Assembly: GCF_001640805.2 (NCBI RefSeq)
Contig: NC_066837.1
Location: 22,901,804-22,965,803 of the forward strand
Reading direction: 5' to 3'
Source of the DNA: Lates calcarifer
Taxonomy: Eukaryota; Chordata; Actinopteri; Centropomidae
DNA: 64,000 bases
The notes under the pieces were generated by a model. That model did not search any database. It was not told the DNA's origin and saw only the letters and a list, made by a program, of their open reading frames with translations. Of this stretch, positions 1-13,160 are shown piece after piece (the stretch's first letter is position 1; every line of letters begins with the position of its first letter). A program made the position numbers and the translations under genes.

Positions 1-620
1 TCCAAAAACTTGGTGTTATACAGCGCCTGTTGTGCATAAGCAAAATTGACCATTTTAATTGCAAAGGAAATATTTGCTTGCACTTTATCTAGCGTGAAAG
101 ATAGTATTACTCTTCTTAATATTGAAAGAGGAGGAGGACCCAGAGAAGATAGCCCAGGCATTCATTATACTAACAGTCCCCTTTAAAAATGAATGGTAAT
201 GAGACACAACAGCTATTTACTTTGCTTTAATGTTGTGGCAAGTAGCTAGCAAGACCCCCCTCCTTCCCGCAAAATACCCCCGCTGCTGCCCAAAGCTTTT
301 TAAATCTTCGGACTTGTTACACTGCAAAATACAACACGACATTAAAAATTTAAGAGATAGGAGTCGAGCTCAGACGAATCTACCTATCACTGATTATCCT
401 GCTAATCAGAGCAACACAGCATCTGGTTTCTGCTGCTGCTGCCATTATTATTGTTATTATTATTATCATTATTATGAAGGAAAACTACCACAGCATCCTC
501 ATCCATCAATTATCTTTTCCAATCTCCCACATATCCTCCATCTTCCTCCATTTTTGTGTCTACTTCTTTGTCTTAATACTGTGCAGTATTCGTCACAGCA
601 AGCCCCAATAACCTGAGTCT
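1..620. other. Non-coding, AT-rich
   Basis: No supportable gene. An imperfect (TGC)n/(ATT)n microsatellite lies at 431-476. The open frame through it is repeat-derived. Confidence 0.6.
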
Positions 621-1197
621 CTCTCTTTCTCCCTAACAGATGAGTGTGGCCTGAAGGAGGAGGGCTGCCATTCATCCAGATCTGTGCCTGTTCCCGCCGT
701 TTAAACCCGAGCAGGCTCGACTAATGCCCCTGCCTCACTTCTCTGCCGCGGTGCTGCTTTATAGGCTTTGTTCGAGGCAGCTCCTTTATTTCCCCCCTCT
801 ATCCATCTTTTTCATATTTTTCACTTCCTAATTGTCTCCCTCTCTCTCTCTCTCTCTCTCCCCTAACCTCAGCTTCATTTCTGTCCTCTCATCAGCTACC
901 TCCACCTCCTTCTCTGCTTCTCTTTTACTTTCATTTACCTCTTTTACCTTTCACATCCCTCCTTAGCAATTGCTTTCTCCATTCTCCTTCTTCTCCTGTA
1001 AAAAAAAAAGAAAAAAAGAGAGGGGGCTTTAGACGAGAAGTCGGTGGCGTTGAGCCGAGGAGGACACACTCCACTTAGATAAATATCCCCATCGCTCTGA
1101 GCAGAGCCAGGGAGATTTATTCATCCACCGAGCTGGCAGAAAATTGACTTGTTTCATGGGGGCAGGCTAGTGACGCATTGCCATGAGAGGCAAAGAG
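621..1197. promoter_or_regulatory. Non-coding; low-repeat block near 1,020-1,180
   Basis: A (CT)n run lies at 838-861 and an A-rich run near 1,001-1,020. Between about 1,025 and 1,180 the sequence is non-repetitive and mixed in composition, containing ATTTATTCATCC and GACGCATTGCCATG. It looks like conserved regulatory DNA, but only by texture. Confidence 0.25.
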
Positions 1198-1395
1198 ACA
1201 GGAAGGAGGGAGGGAGGGAAGAGGATAGATAAAGAATGATAAAGGGAGAAGGCGTATGGAGAGAGAGGGAGAGAGAAAGGAGGGAAAGAAACACGGCGGA
1301 GAGAAATGAGGGGAAAAAAGGGGAGAAAGAGTGAAGCGATTTAGGGAGTGGGGAGGGAGAAAAACGATAAAGAGAGATGAGAGAGAGTGATGTCC
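1198..1395. repeat. Homopurine (A/G) tract
   Basis: Almost 200 bases of interrupted GGA, GAGA and GGGA runs on the + strand with few pyrimidines. Such tracts can adopt triplex structures. Confidence 0.7.
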
Positions 1396-2317
1396 CTCCC
1401 CTTGTACCAGAGGATAAAGCCAGTGGGGTGGTGAAACAGTGATGAGGGAAATGGTACAGCTGACATTTATATAAGAGGATATTGATGAAGCAGAGACAAT
1501 AGCAGACTCAATCCACTCCTCCTCTTCCTCTTTTGCCTCCTTTCTCTTGTTTACTACTTTTCACTCTTCCTCTGCTTGTCTTTTCTCCTCTGTCTCCTTC
1601 AACTCTCCCTGTCTTTGGACTGACAAAGCGCCGTTATTGGCCACTACATCCTCATTGAGAGAGAAGGGCCACAACCTTGGGTGACTTAAGACTACAGCCG
1701 CCAATGCATCACAGTGATAATCTCTTATTTTCTCCCTCCCACCACCACCACGTATACACTCTCCAGCCAGCATGCAGCAGCATCGTCCCTTAACAGAAAA
1801 ACTACAGTGTTTCTGTGTTTCATATCGCGTCCATGCTAACACAGCAAATAGAGAGTAGACGAATGCTGCCTCCCCTTGGCTTTTCTTGAAGAGGTGTAGT
1901 GAATGGAGGCGTGTGCGTGTGTGTGGGGGTGTTATTTGTGTGTGCTTACTTTGTATGTGTGTTTGTGTGTGAGTGTGTCTGTAAGTGCGTATGCGTTCTG
2001 GGAGCGATGGGGCGTGGAGGATTTCTGCTTGTATCAGCACCTGGGCTGCACCGAGAGAGAGGTATACAGGGGAGAAAGATGGGGGAACTGGGAGTCTCTG
2101 TGTGTATGTGTGTGTGTGAGAGAGAAAGAGAGAGGTGGGGTGGGGGTGGCTAACACGGAGTGGAGTATAATTTAGTCGCACTGAAGCTCAAGGCTCATGT
2201 CAACCTTGGATAGGGACCCAGGATGATAATTTGAATTGGGAATTAAGTCACCAATCAATGGTTATATTTATGCTGAATCAGTGGTTTATTAAGGGAGGAG
2301 AACTCAATCATCTGATT

Positions 2318-2353
<36 letters not shown>

Positions 2354-2360
2354 ACAAATG
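1396..2360. repeat. Non-coding with GT-rich microsatellites
   Basis: Interrupted (GT)n occupies 1,906-1,985 and 2,100-2,120, and a cleaner (GT)n run lies at 2,320-2,353. The open frames on both strands here are made of the repeat and are not genes. Confidence 0.7.
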
Positions 2361-5300
2361 CGCAGGTGCATCGACACCAGTGTGAGAATTAGCACTCTCC
2401 TTTTCTGTGTAATCACATGCAGATGTTTTATGCCATATTTGTTTGTCAGTGGAATAATGTATTGTTTGCTGATGGCTGTATTTTAAAGTCAGTATAGGCC
2501 GACAAACAAGTCCTTCAAACTAAATGATAACACATTGTTTATCACTGCTGTCCAACATGACCATAAAATGATTCATATGGTTTCTGATCCACCATCTCAG
2601 TGGTTAAGCTGTGGTTATAGAGAGGCAAAACATTTTTTATATAAGGGAAACATCATGGTCACAGTTAAAAGAAAAACTGCTTAGCTTACATTTAAAGAAA
2701 GTTCAGTCATCTCCTACTGCTCCTGACACGCAACAGTAATAATTCTAACAGAGCTGAGCTGTGCCATTGGAGGCTTTAATAATCAAGCTTTTTGAAAATT
2801 TTTGATACCTTCTGTTGCATGTAACAAAATTAGCCTAAACCTATCGAATGTTGCATGCAGCTTCAATAGAAGTAGCTGCACAAGAACTTTGCCTAAATAA
2901 GAATGTCTAACATTAGCAAAATTATAACTGAAAATTAATACTCCACTGAAAAACCTGAATTTCAGTGAACACTTTCTAGCCATAGGCAGAAAAGGTGGCT
3001 CTGGATAGATTGCAGTTTGCTTGTTTTTAGCTGTAGTCAGCCTGGATTTAGTTTGATGGCTAGTTCACGTGTAAATAGTATCAAATGTCCACAAATACCC
3101 ATCACACTACTACTGCAGCTTCATCAACTTCTCCTCTGTCCATTTGTATGCTTGGCAAAACATATTTTATCCAAAATATGGCTACATAAATTGTCTGTTC
3201 AGTAGATTGGTTAGCCTCATAACCAATGTTAGCCAAAGCTGTTGTGTGCAAAAAGTATCACGTGCTACTAAACTGAATGTAAAGAAAAAGAAAATCTCCT
3301 GTTACTCCAACCTGGGTTCACATATTATTCCAAGACTAGCAGTTTCTCCAACTGCTAATCTTGTCGTCACAGCAGATAAATTAGCTTCTTTTGTTGTGTC
3401 ACGTATCTGCAGTGGGTCATTAACAAATGAAACTGAATACAAACAAATGGTGTATAGCTCCTTAGAATGAGCTGAACTGAGTATATTAGTGCTATGCCAC
3501 ACATGTTATTACAGTTTAACATTATGCGCATGTGGTATAGCGATAGTAGTGAACCCCATCGCTCACAAAACTATGTGTTGAACATACTGATTATGGAGAC
3601 AAACTTTGAGAATTCAAAAAGGTTTGTCTGTTATAGTATCTGTATCTGGTTCACCGTTGTAATTCAATGTAACTACTATTAACTTCATAGAGTCTTTAAA
3701 GTCTGTAGATGCTGATTGTTTGATACTCAGTTTTGGTAGTTCGGTGGAGTATTCCTGTGGATCATGAGGTAACTGATCACATAATAAGACTACAAATCTG
3801 ACAAAGAATTTGAGGCCAGCTTTAGATACTTGGCAGTTTTAAGCACATTTCAGTCAGTATCCAATACTGTAGTCTGATACCCAGCCCTACCAAACACTAA
3901 CCTCTGATCTAATATGGCACAACGATAAAACACCCTCGAACAAACAACTTAATACGCACACCAGTTTCAAATGACCTCAGGTTTCCTTGAGGGACTGTAA
4001 GGTGTGCGTGTGTGTAATTTCCACATATGAGAGTGTTTGTACCTCTGGAGTCCGGGCAAATGTGAGTGGCAGCCGTGTTGGAGAGGCACCGTGACCTTCT
4101 CTCTCCGGACTGTAACTCAATCAGAGCTCAAGGCGTGACACCGTAACCCTGCGTGGCAGGAAGCGGCCTTGCTGCGCCACTCTGCTAATGCCTTCACTAA
4201 CGGCCGTGACCACACCGCACTCATATCCCCTCAGAAAACAAATCTGCTCCACTGCCAGTTCCTTACGAATGAGAGATAAGCCTGTTTTTTTGTGATTCAC
4301 CGCAAAATGTATGTTCAGGATGACAAGTTCACAGGTCAACTTTTCTCAGGTTACAGGTTCATTAAGGGAATTAATGATGCTTCTGCAGCAGCTGGATTAA
4401 GAGAGTATCTGCTTTCCTTCCAGGCATGCTCTCCAAAACGTCTTTTGGAAACAATGTGTATTATCCATGATTATTTTAAATGGCCTGTCAAATGGACAAT
4501 GGCCACTTTAAAGGACATGAGCGTGGGTGTTGATTTTTCTCAGGCTATAAGATGGCATTAGGTTAGGTCAGTAACACTTGTAGATGTTTAGATAAGGGAA
4601 GCTAGCTAATCTGATTATGTGGAGTTCATTACTGACTCTAAATGGTGGAAGCAGGCTGTGTTTCATCAGCTGCTGAGAGGAACACCTTACAAACACCTGC
4701 ATACTCACCCGCTGAGTGGCTGGTGTGTGTGCATGTGTTAGGGTAAGGGACTGCAGAATGCATTATGTCAATGGTAGGTCCCCACAAAGATAGGTGTACA
4801 AAAACGCGTGTGTGACACAACTGTAGATTTTTCAAATTACAAAGTAAAATGTTTACAGCTAAAGCATGCCTTATATCTTCTAATTAATTAATGAATTATT
4901 ATTAATCAGTAATTTTGATAAGGGTTTATTTATACTAATGACCTATTGTTACGCTAATAACAAAGTTGCCAAGCTGTGAACAATTCATTGAGCTAGTCAA
5001 TAGCAACCATTTTGTCTTTTTACCAAGCTCTATTTTTCATCAGCAAGACATCTCATGGACTGATCGTCTCTGACTTAGACCTATCAGCTAATGACTTTAG
5101 CTATACTGTAATATTTACAGTTACAGAAAGAATGAATGGAATACTTTAATGGTCATGATGCATTTGTTAGGAACTATTTCCAGCTGCAGATTAATACAGA
5201 TTTGGTGCTCTAGTAAGGATTTACAGAAGCAAGATGGTGTAAATGGGAATGACTCAAAAATAAACTACAGTGCAGATGTTCATCATTAAAATATACAGAT

Positions 5301-5740
5301 TTAAGAGTTTATCATCAACAGACAACCACAAACCCATAAACAAAGTCTCAGGTAAAACTCATTTAACACTTCATATAGAAAAAATCTCATGCCTTTTTAA
5401 GTGCTGCACTACTGTTCCAATTATACAAAAGTTGCATGTAAAAATAGATAATCAGGCCTTTGTGTTCATACATGTGGTGAAACAGGTGCAGCTTCTCCCT
5501 CAGAGTCAGAAATCGTGAGAGGGGGTGAGGTCGTTCCAATGAGACGAACAATCTTGACCCAGCTCGATAAACTCTGAGATGCCGCAGTTCAAAAAAAATG
5601 TCAAAAATTCACGTTTGGGAGTGATGAAGAAGGCTGGTGCGCTGTGTGTCTGTTTGTGCCTCCTTGTGCTATTTGAGTCTGCTGTCAGTTTTTGGTGGAT
5701 GCACATGCAAAGTTCTGAATCAGATGACGTGCAGCAGAAC
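2361..5740. other. Gene-free AT-rich stretch
   Basis: No coding exon or RNA gene recognised. About 3,690-3,895 contains GATACTCAG, AGATACTTGG, CAGTATCCAATAC and ends GATACCCAGCCCTACC, like a decayed 'GTATCGG'-type dispersed fish repeat. The rest shows nothing that I can name. Confidence 0.5.
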
Positions 5741-6127
5741 AGAGAAATGTGAAGTTGTGCAGGTATGCAGTCACACATGAACACACACCAACACACAGCA
5801 ACGTGCTCTCTGACACTCATGTTTATTATCATGGCTGGTGTTGGGGAAAGAGCTTAGTCGCGGGTCGGAGGTCGCAGCGGAGGGATTTCATGGCTAACAC
5901 AGAGATCTGGCCACTTGTGAGAGAGCATGGCCTTGTGGAGGTGCAAAAACAAAGAGAATCCCAAATGGACACGCTGGACAAACACAGAGGAATAACTAGG
6001 GACAACATCACAGAGTAAAGAGAAACTGTTTGTTCTGTCTGTCAGCAAAGAAAAAGTCTTGAAATACAACAAAGCAAGAAATCTCAGCAGACAAAACAGA
6101 AAAGAAATGCATCCAGCATAAGCAAAA

Positions 6128-6159
<32 letters not shown>

Positions 6160-6185
6160 AAAAAAAACCCAAAACAAGTAAAACT
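5741..6185. repeat. Non-coding, ending in an (AAAAC)n/poly-A run
   Basis: The run at 6,123-6,177 is (AAAAC)n between A stretches. Nothing that looks like a retroposon body precedes it. No gene seen. Confidence 0.55.
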
Positions 6186-6189
6186 GTTA

Positions 6190-6500
6190 ATATTATTTAC
6201 TGTCCTTATTTTCTATCCCCGTTCTCCCCTAAATTTGCATGTGTTTGAGCTCTCCATTTGTCTTTGCTGGTAAACACAATTTAATATTAGAATAAATTAC
6301 AAACGGAAGACTGATGCCCACGATAGATTTTTCTTGCGGGAAGTTCAGACGCCGCCAACATTAATGTCCCTTGCCACCGTTGGAGAAATAAATCTCTTTT
6401 TTCCTTCTTTTTTGCCTTGAATCATATAGGGATATTGAATTACTCCCCTGCTCCGCACACATAGAGGCATTGTGCATTACATTGACTGATAAGCTGTCAC
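6190..6500. promoter_or_regulatory. Candidate conserved non-coding element
   Basis: Non-repetitive, no ORF, with ATTTGCATG (an octamer-like core), GGTAAACA (a forkhead-type core), AATTTAATATTAG and AACATTAATGTCC. Density and variety of factor cores are enhancer-like; conservation is untested. Confidence 0.35.
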
Positions 6501-7221
6501 TAGCAGTTTAACTTAGAGACATTCAAAGAGTAATACAGCAGTTGAGGATAAACTAACCCCAGTCCCCTTAGAGTAAGCTATGGTGCTGTCACTGTGAAAA
6601 ATACGATGAGGGCATTTCATATAACATGCAGCATCTGGCATCTGAAAATAGAGGAAAATACCTCTGAACAATGCTTGCTTTATGGCTGTTTTCATACTAG
6701 GCGACAGTTTTACCCTTGAACATAAGGGAAGGCTTGGATCAGAGAACAAAACTGCCATAAAAAGCGTCACTATAATCTTTTGACTCCGAGGGAAGAATTT
6801 TTGAATCAGAAAACTTAAGTTATTATTGTAAGACAATGTACTTTATTTGATTATTAACTATTATTATTGGATCCTTCCTCTTTCCACCACTGGTTATAAT
6901 CTGAGCTCATGTGTGTGTAAACCTTCAGAACTCCTGTGATAGATCAGTTTTTTACCTCTTTACCATATTTATGAGAGCAGCTAAAGGGCCTTTTCATGCT
7001 ACAATCTGGGAACGACCATTAACGGTTGGAGTTGGACCAATGGGAACGAGCCGTCTCTTGCTCGTCGTAGTTGGCATGAGAGTGGGGCCGATCCATCACC
7101 ACAGGTTTGGCGGCAGCGAGACTGGTGGTACTGCGAGTCCCGGCGCTTCAGGGTGGTCTGTCCAATTCAACATCTGCATGAGAGACTCCGGCAGAGCAGC
7201 TGTGTACGGAGCTGCTCCTGT

Positions 7222-7253
<32 letters not shown>

Positions 7254-8029
7254 CTTGGTTGTTTTGGTGCTGAAGTGCTGCATTGTTGCTGTCTGGCCTC
7301 TGAATGGGTAGAGACTGGAGACAATATTACACCATTAATAAAGCAAGGGAGGAAGGAGGGAGGACACTTAGTGGGGATTGAAATGTCTCATTTTTCTTGT
7401 ATGTTTCAATTTATGATGTTGGAAATTAATAGTTACATAAGAGCATAAGGCTGACTGATCACAAGGCTCATGTATTTCACGGTTTCTGGACACATCCCAC
7501 AAAGGATGGTGAACGCTTAGATCAAGTTATGTAAAAATAAGACCCCTAAGATTTGTCTGTGTGTGATTTTGTGTTTCAGATTTTTGGAAATTACAAAAAA
7601 AGCTTGATAATCATTCGTCTAAGAAGTTACATGCAAATAACATTTTGTTTGCACATTCAGAAAGTCAAGCTTTCAAAAAAGAAGAAAAAGGCAGCCTTAT
7701 TTTTTAGTGTGACAACCACACGTTAAGAGTATTTTTTAAGCAGAGTTACCATATTTTCTTACAACATCAGTGATGTGTCATGTACGTAGAGGGCTGATCT
7801 TTTGAATATTTCTGCAAAGGATGAATTCAGTATCTTTAAATCCAAGGCTCAGCGTGACAAAGAGCCACTTAAAGGTAAGGCCGTAAAAATGTGATATAGC
7901 AAAGGACTGCCACTGACTGAGAGGCTGAGGGAGGACATAAACAAGACGGATGCCCGTCCCCCTTAATATAACATAAAGACTGAGCTGGAGAAAATAAAAC
8001 ACCCCATTGTAATGAAATGCATTTACTGC
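6501..8029. other. Gene-free stretch with a GT microsatellite
   Basis: (GT)n at 7,219-7,253. The open frame at 6,911-7,273 runs into the repeat and has no recognisable domain. Nothing else seen. Confidence 0.5.
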
Positions 8030-8740
8030 AGCACAGACTTGAAATCAGGCAGAAGTGAGCACAAATGTCAAAAGAGCTCTCCTGTTGAGCAGAGCAGCAA
8101 AATTAAGAGGCCTGATATCTAATCCATTTCCTGTGAAACCGGCGGTGTAGGGGACATCAAAGAGAGTTAAAGGGGATTCAGTGAGAGCTGTTGGAGTGGC
8201 AAGGCGGTGAAATATGGCACATTTGGTTTCTTCTCTCCCCCGGCACTGGGCCTTTGGAATAATTAGAGCCTAATTCTGTCTAATTAACGGACTCAATTAC
8301 TCCTGAAGAAAGCTCATCAAAAAGATGGCGGGAAAGCAGAGAAGAGAATGGTAGCGTTTTTTCTTTAATTAATGAACTGAGTTGAATAACGGCCATGGAA
8401 TTAAACATTTCCCCCAATGTGTATGAATTGCAAATTGGAGCATCGTTTTTTTTCCAAGACGGGAGCCCAGGGGCTAACGCTGCTGTCAAGTAGCTCTCTA
8501 AAAAGTCAAAGCGCCGATGCAGCACTAACAAATTACTTAAGATTACCATCTTTAGCACATGCGGAGGTCCTAACGAATAGCGATGAATTAATATGCCGTC
8601 TGTGTTCCAGTGCTCCCATTGGCTACGAGTTTCACTGATCCTAAAAGAGCCAATAAACCAGGCACCAGCGTGAACTTTATGGAACACTTTTCTTCCTGTA
8701 CAATTGGTTGTCTGTCGATTGCATATTTCACATCCTTGAG
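8030..8740. promoter_or_regulatory. Candidate conserved non-coding element
   Basis: Some 700 bases without simple repeats, rich in AATTA cores (GGAATAATTAGAGCC, CTAATTAACGG, TTTCTTTAATTAATGAAC) and CCATTGG. The minus-strand open frame across it encodes no known family and uses repeat sequence at its start. Confidence 0.35.
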
Positions 8741-10929
<2,189 letters not shown>

Positions 10930-11340
10930 GACACGCCTTGTTTACATTTGGAATTGGGAAAAAGGACTTTCAGATCATCCAATTAAAGTTGTACCCCTCC
11001 AGAGACCCAATGCCCTTCCCCTCTTCAGCTTATTGGGCAGCACCCACTGAGAAAAAGCATTTGACTGCATTAACAGTAAATGAGGCCAACTTCGATTTGT
11101 TCATTAAAGCTCCATTCTGAAGATGATAAAATTGATAATAGTCAGCTGCATGTATTTCCAAATTTGCGCTCTTAATTTGACATTTTTCATATTTTGGGAG
11201 ATCGGTGGTGGTAATTGAATACATTTATTAAAACAAAAACAGATATTGTTACGGTTCGACTGGCAATATAAAAAAGATGTATGATAGCCTGCTATTTCAG
11301 CACTGTCTCCAATGATCATCGTTTAGGAGCACCTACTGTG
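10930..11340. promoter_or_regulatory. Candidate conserved non-coding element (one of the best in the window)
   Basis: Roughly 400 bases with no simple repeat. Cores include TTCATTAAAGC, GATGATAAAATTGATAA, CAGCTGCATG, GCGCTCTTAATTTGAC, GTAATTGAATACATTTATTA and AATGATCATCG. Composition and word variety are typical of vertebrate developmental enhancers. No coding frame of substance on either strand. Confidence 0.4.
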
Positions 11341-12779
11341 TTTTTAATATCCTGTAAATCTAATTAAGAAGCAATACTGTGGTTTTGGGGTTGTGTGCAA
11401 ACAAGTATTTGGCCCACGACACCATTGTGGATGTTAGAAATTGAAATTAGAAACAAACTAAAACCAACAAATCTGAGCCATCATAACTGTTTATGTCAAG
11501 ATGTTAAAATCAATAACAAGGGTGTTTATTACTTTAATCACTTTCCACTCACTTTGTTTGAATTGTGGGGCTCATTTCTCCGACCGTCCCTCGCATTATT
11601 TTCAAAAGCAGCTGAAGAGGACTTAGCAGGTAAGCCGTTACAGTCAGATCGAGCATTTCTCAACCTAAACACATTTAAAACGCTGGAGACAATGCAGATG
11701 GCTTGGGCACCCCATCTGTTAAAGAAATGGTGCAATCTCAATCCTGAGGGTTGTTTCACTTTTAGACTGAATAGCATGTGGCAGGGCATAAACAGGATCC
11801 TAGCTTATAAAAGGCTTCACTAGTTTTACCATTTGTAATTAGCAAAAAATAGACACCAGTAATTCGCCCTCTCGTAATAGCCTACAAGAAGTCATTAGTT
11901 CATCACATTAGTTTGTAAAGTTCAAAGATAATTCTGGACGATGGAGAGAACCATACATAGCTCTGACTGATAATGAGGCTCCAGCTAAGCGTGTGTGTGT
12001 GTGTGTGTGTATGTGTGTGAGGAAATGTTGATGGCGATGAAATGTCATGACACTGGAAACCTGCTTGTTGGGAAAACAATAAAATAAGAAACTTTTTTCA
12101 CTGGCTTCGTCGTTCTGTGCACACCGCAAAAGCAAAGACACACACTAACAAGCTCACAGATACGCACAACAATAACACACACACACATACACAAAGGGGC
12201 AGGTTCCACTGGGGGGCATCCATCTTATGGTAAGCACAGCTGAACCATTAACCTCATTAGTATAATGGTCACACATGAGTGGAATGCAGCCTCCATGCTT
12301 CATGATGGCAAATTGATGCTGATACACTCCTAATGTTGCTTTGATAAATATAGGCAGGAACAGGGAACTCACACAAAACTGGTATATATCATTGTTAATG
12401 AAAAGAAGCAACTGCAGCCATTAAAGTCTCCTGGCTGCTGATGGAGGTCTGTTTACCGACAGAAAACATGGCAAGGTGACAAAAAAAGAATGAATGAGCT
12501 GCCACGATGATCGAAATGGACATCAGGGCCGTTCGTTTTCACGGATTCAAAAAGTTTTTGACCTACCTCTTAGATTAAAACATACACAGGACTTTCATTT
12601 CATACTTTTATCAAGTTCACTAAACTTACAAAATGTACCCACACATACACACAGAGTGACCTGTGATTCCTTTGAACCCATAGAGATTCTTTGCTGCATT
12701 CGTAGCCTTTTGAAACCAACCTTGGTCCAGCATATTGAGTCAGACTAAGAGCCTTAGAAAGACAGTCAGTGTGTCCACG
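11341..12779. other. Gene-free; low-repeat segment 11,500-11,930 plus microsatellites
   Basis: (GT)n at 11,991-12,019 and (CA)n at 12,173-12,195. The 142-codon plus-strand frame at 11,395-11,823 shows no known domain and lies in low-repeat DNA, so I read it as regulatory rather than coding, with low certainty. Confidence 0.4.
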
Positions 12780-13160
12780 GTGTGGTGCACAGGCCGTCTG
12801 CCATGACGAGGAGCGTGTGGCTCAGGCTGCGTCCCAGTGTCCTGCAGGCACCCTGTTAAAAATGTCACTGCAGGGAACGAAATGGCCGCCCCGGGGCATC
12901 ACAGCCCCCTTTTTTCCACGGAGATAGAACACAAATTGCATCCTGGCAGTCACGATGGCTCTCCAAATGTTAGATTTCAGTATCATTTCCTCGGCACAGT
13001 GGCCTCAGAGAAAATAAATAAAGAATATGTTTATAAATATAAATACATTCAGAGGCGGCAAAATGTGTCCGATAGGGCAGTAAATGATAACACGGCAGGG
13101 AGCCATGTGGAATGTGTGTTTATCCCTTTGGAAGGCAATGACCTCTATCCCTCCTGACAT
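12780..13160. promoter_or_regulatory. Candidate conserved non-coding element
   Basis: Non-repetitive; includes GTTAGATTTCAGTATCATTT, AAATAAATAAAGAATATG and GGCAGTAAATGATAACA. The 106-codon frame through it has no recognisable product. Confidence 0.3.

Noticed and set aside
1561..2181. 206-codon minus-strand open frame
   Set aside because: Half of it is His/Thr-rich translation of a (GT)n microsatellite; no domain, no splice logic.
11395..11823. 142-codon plus-strand open frame
   Set aside because: No domain, and no supporting splice sites or codon bias that I can see; lies in a low-repeat, possibly regulatory segment.
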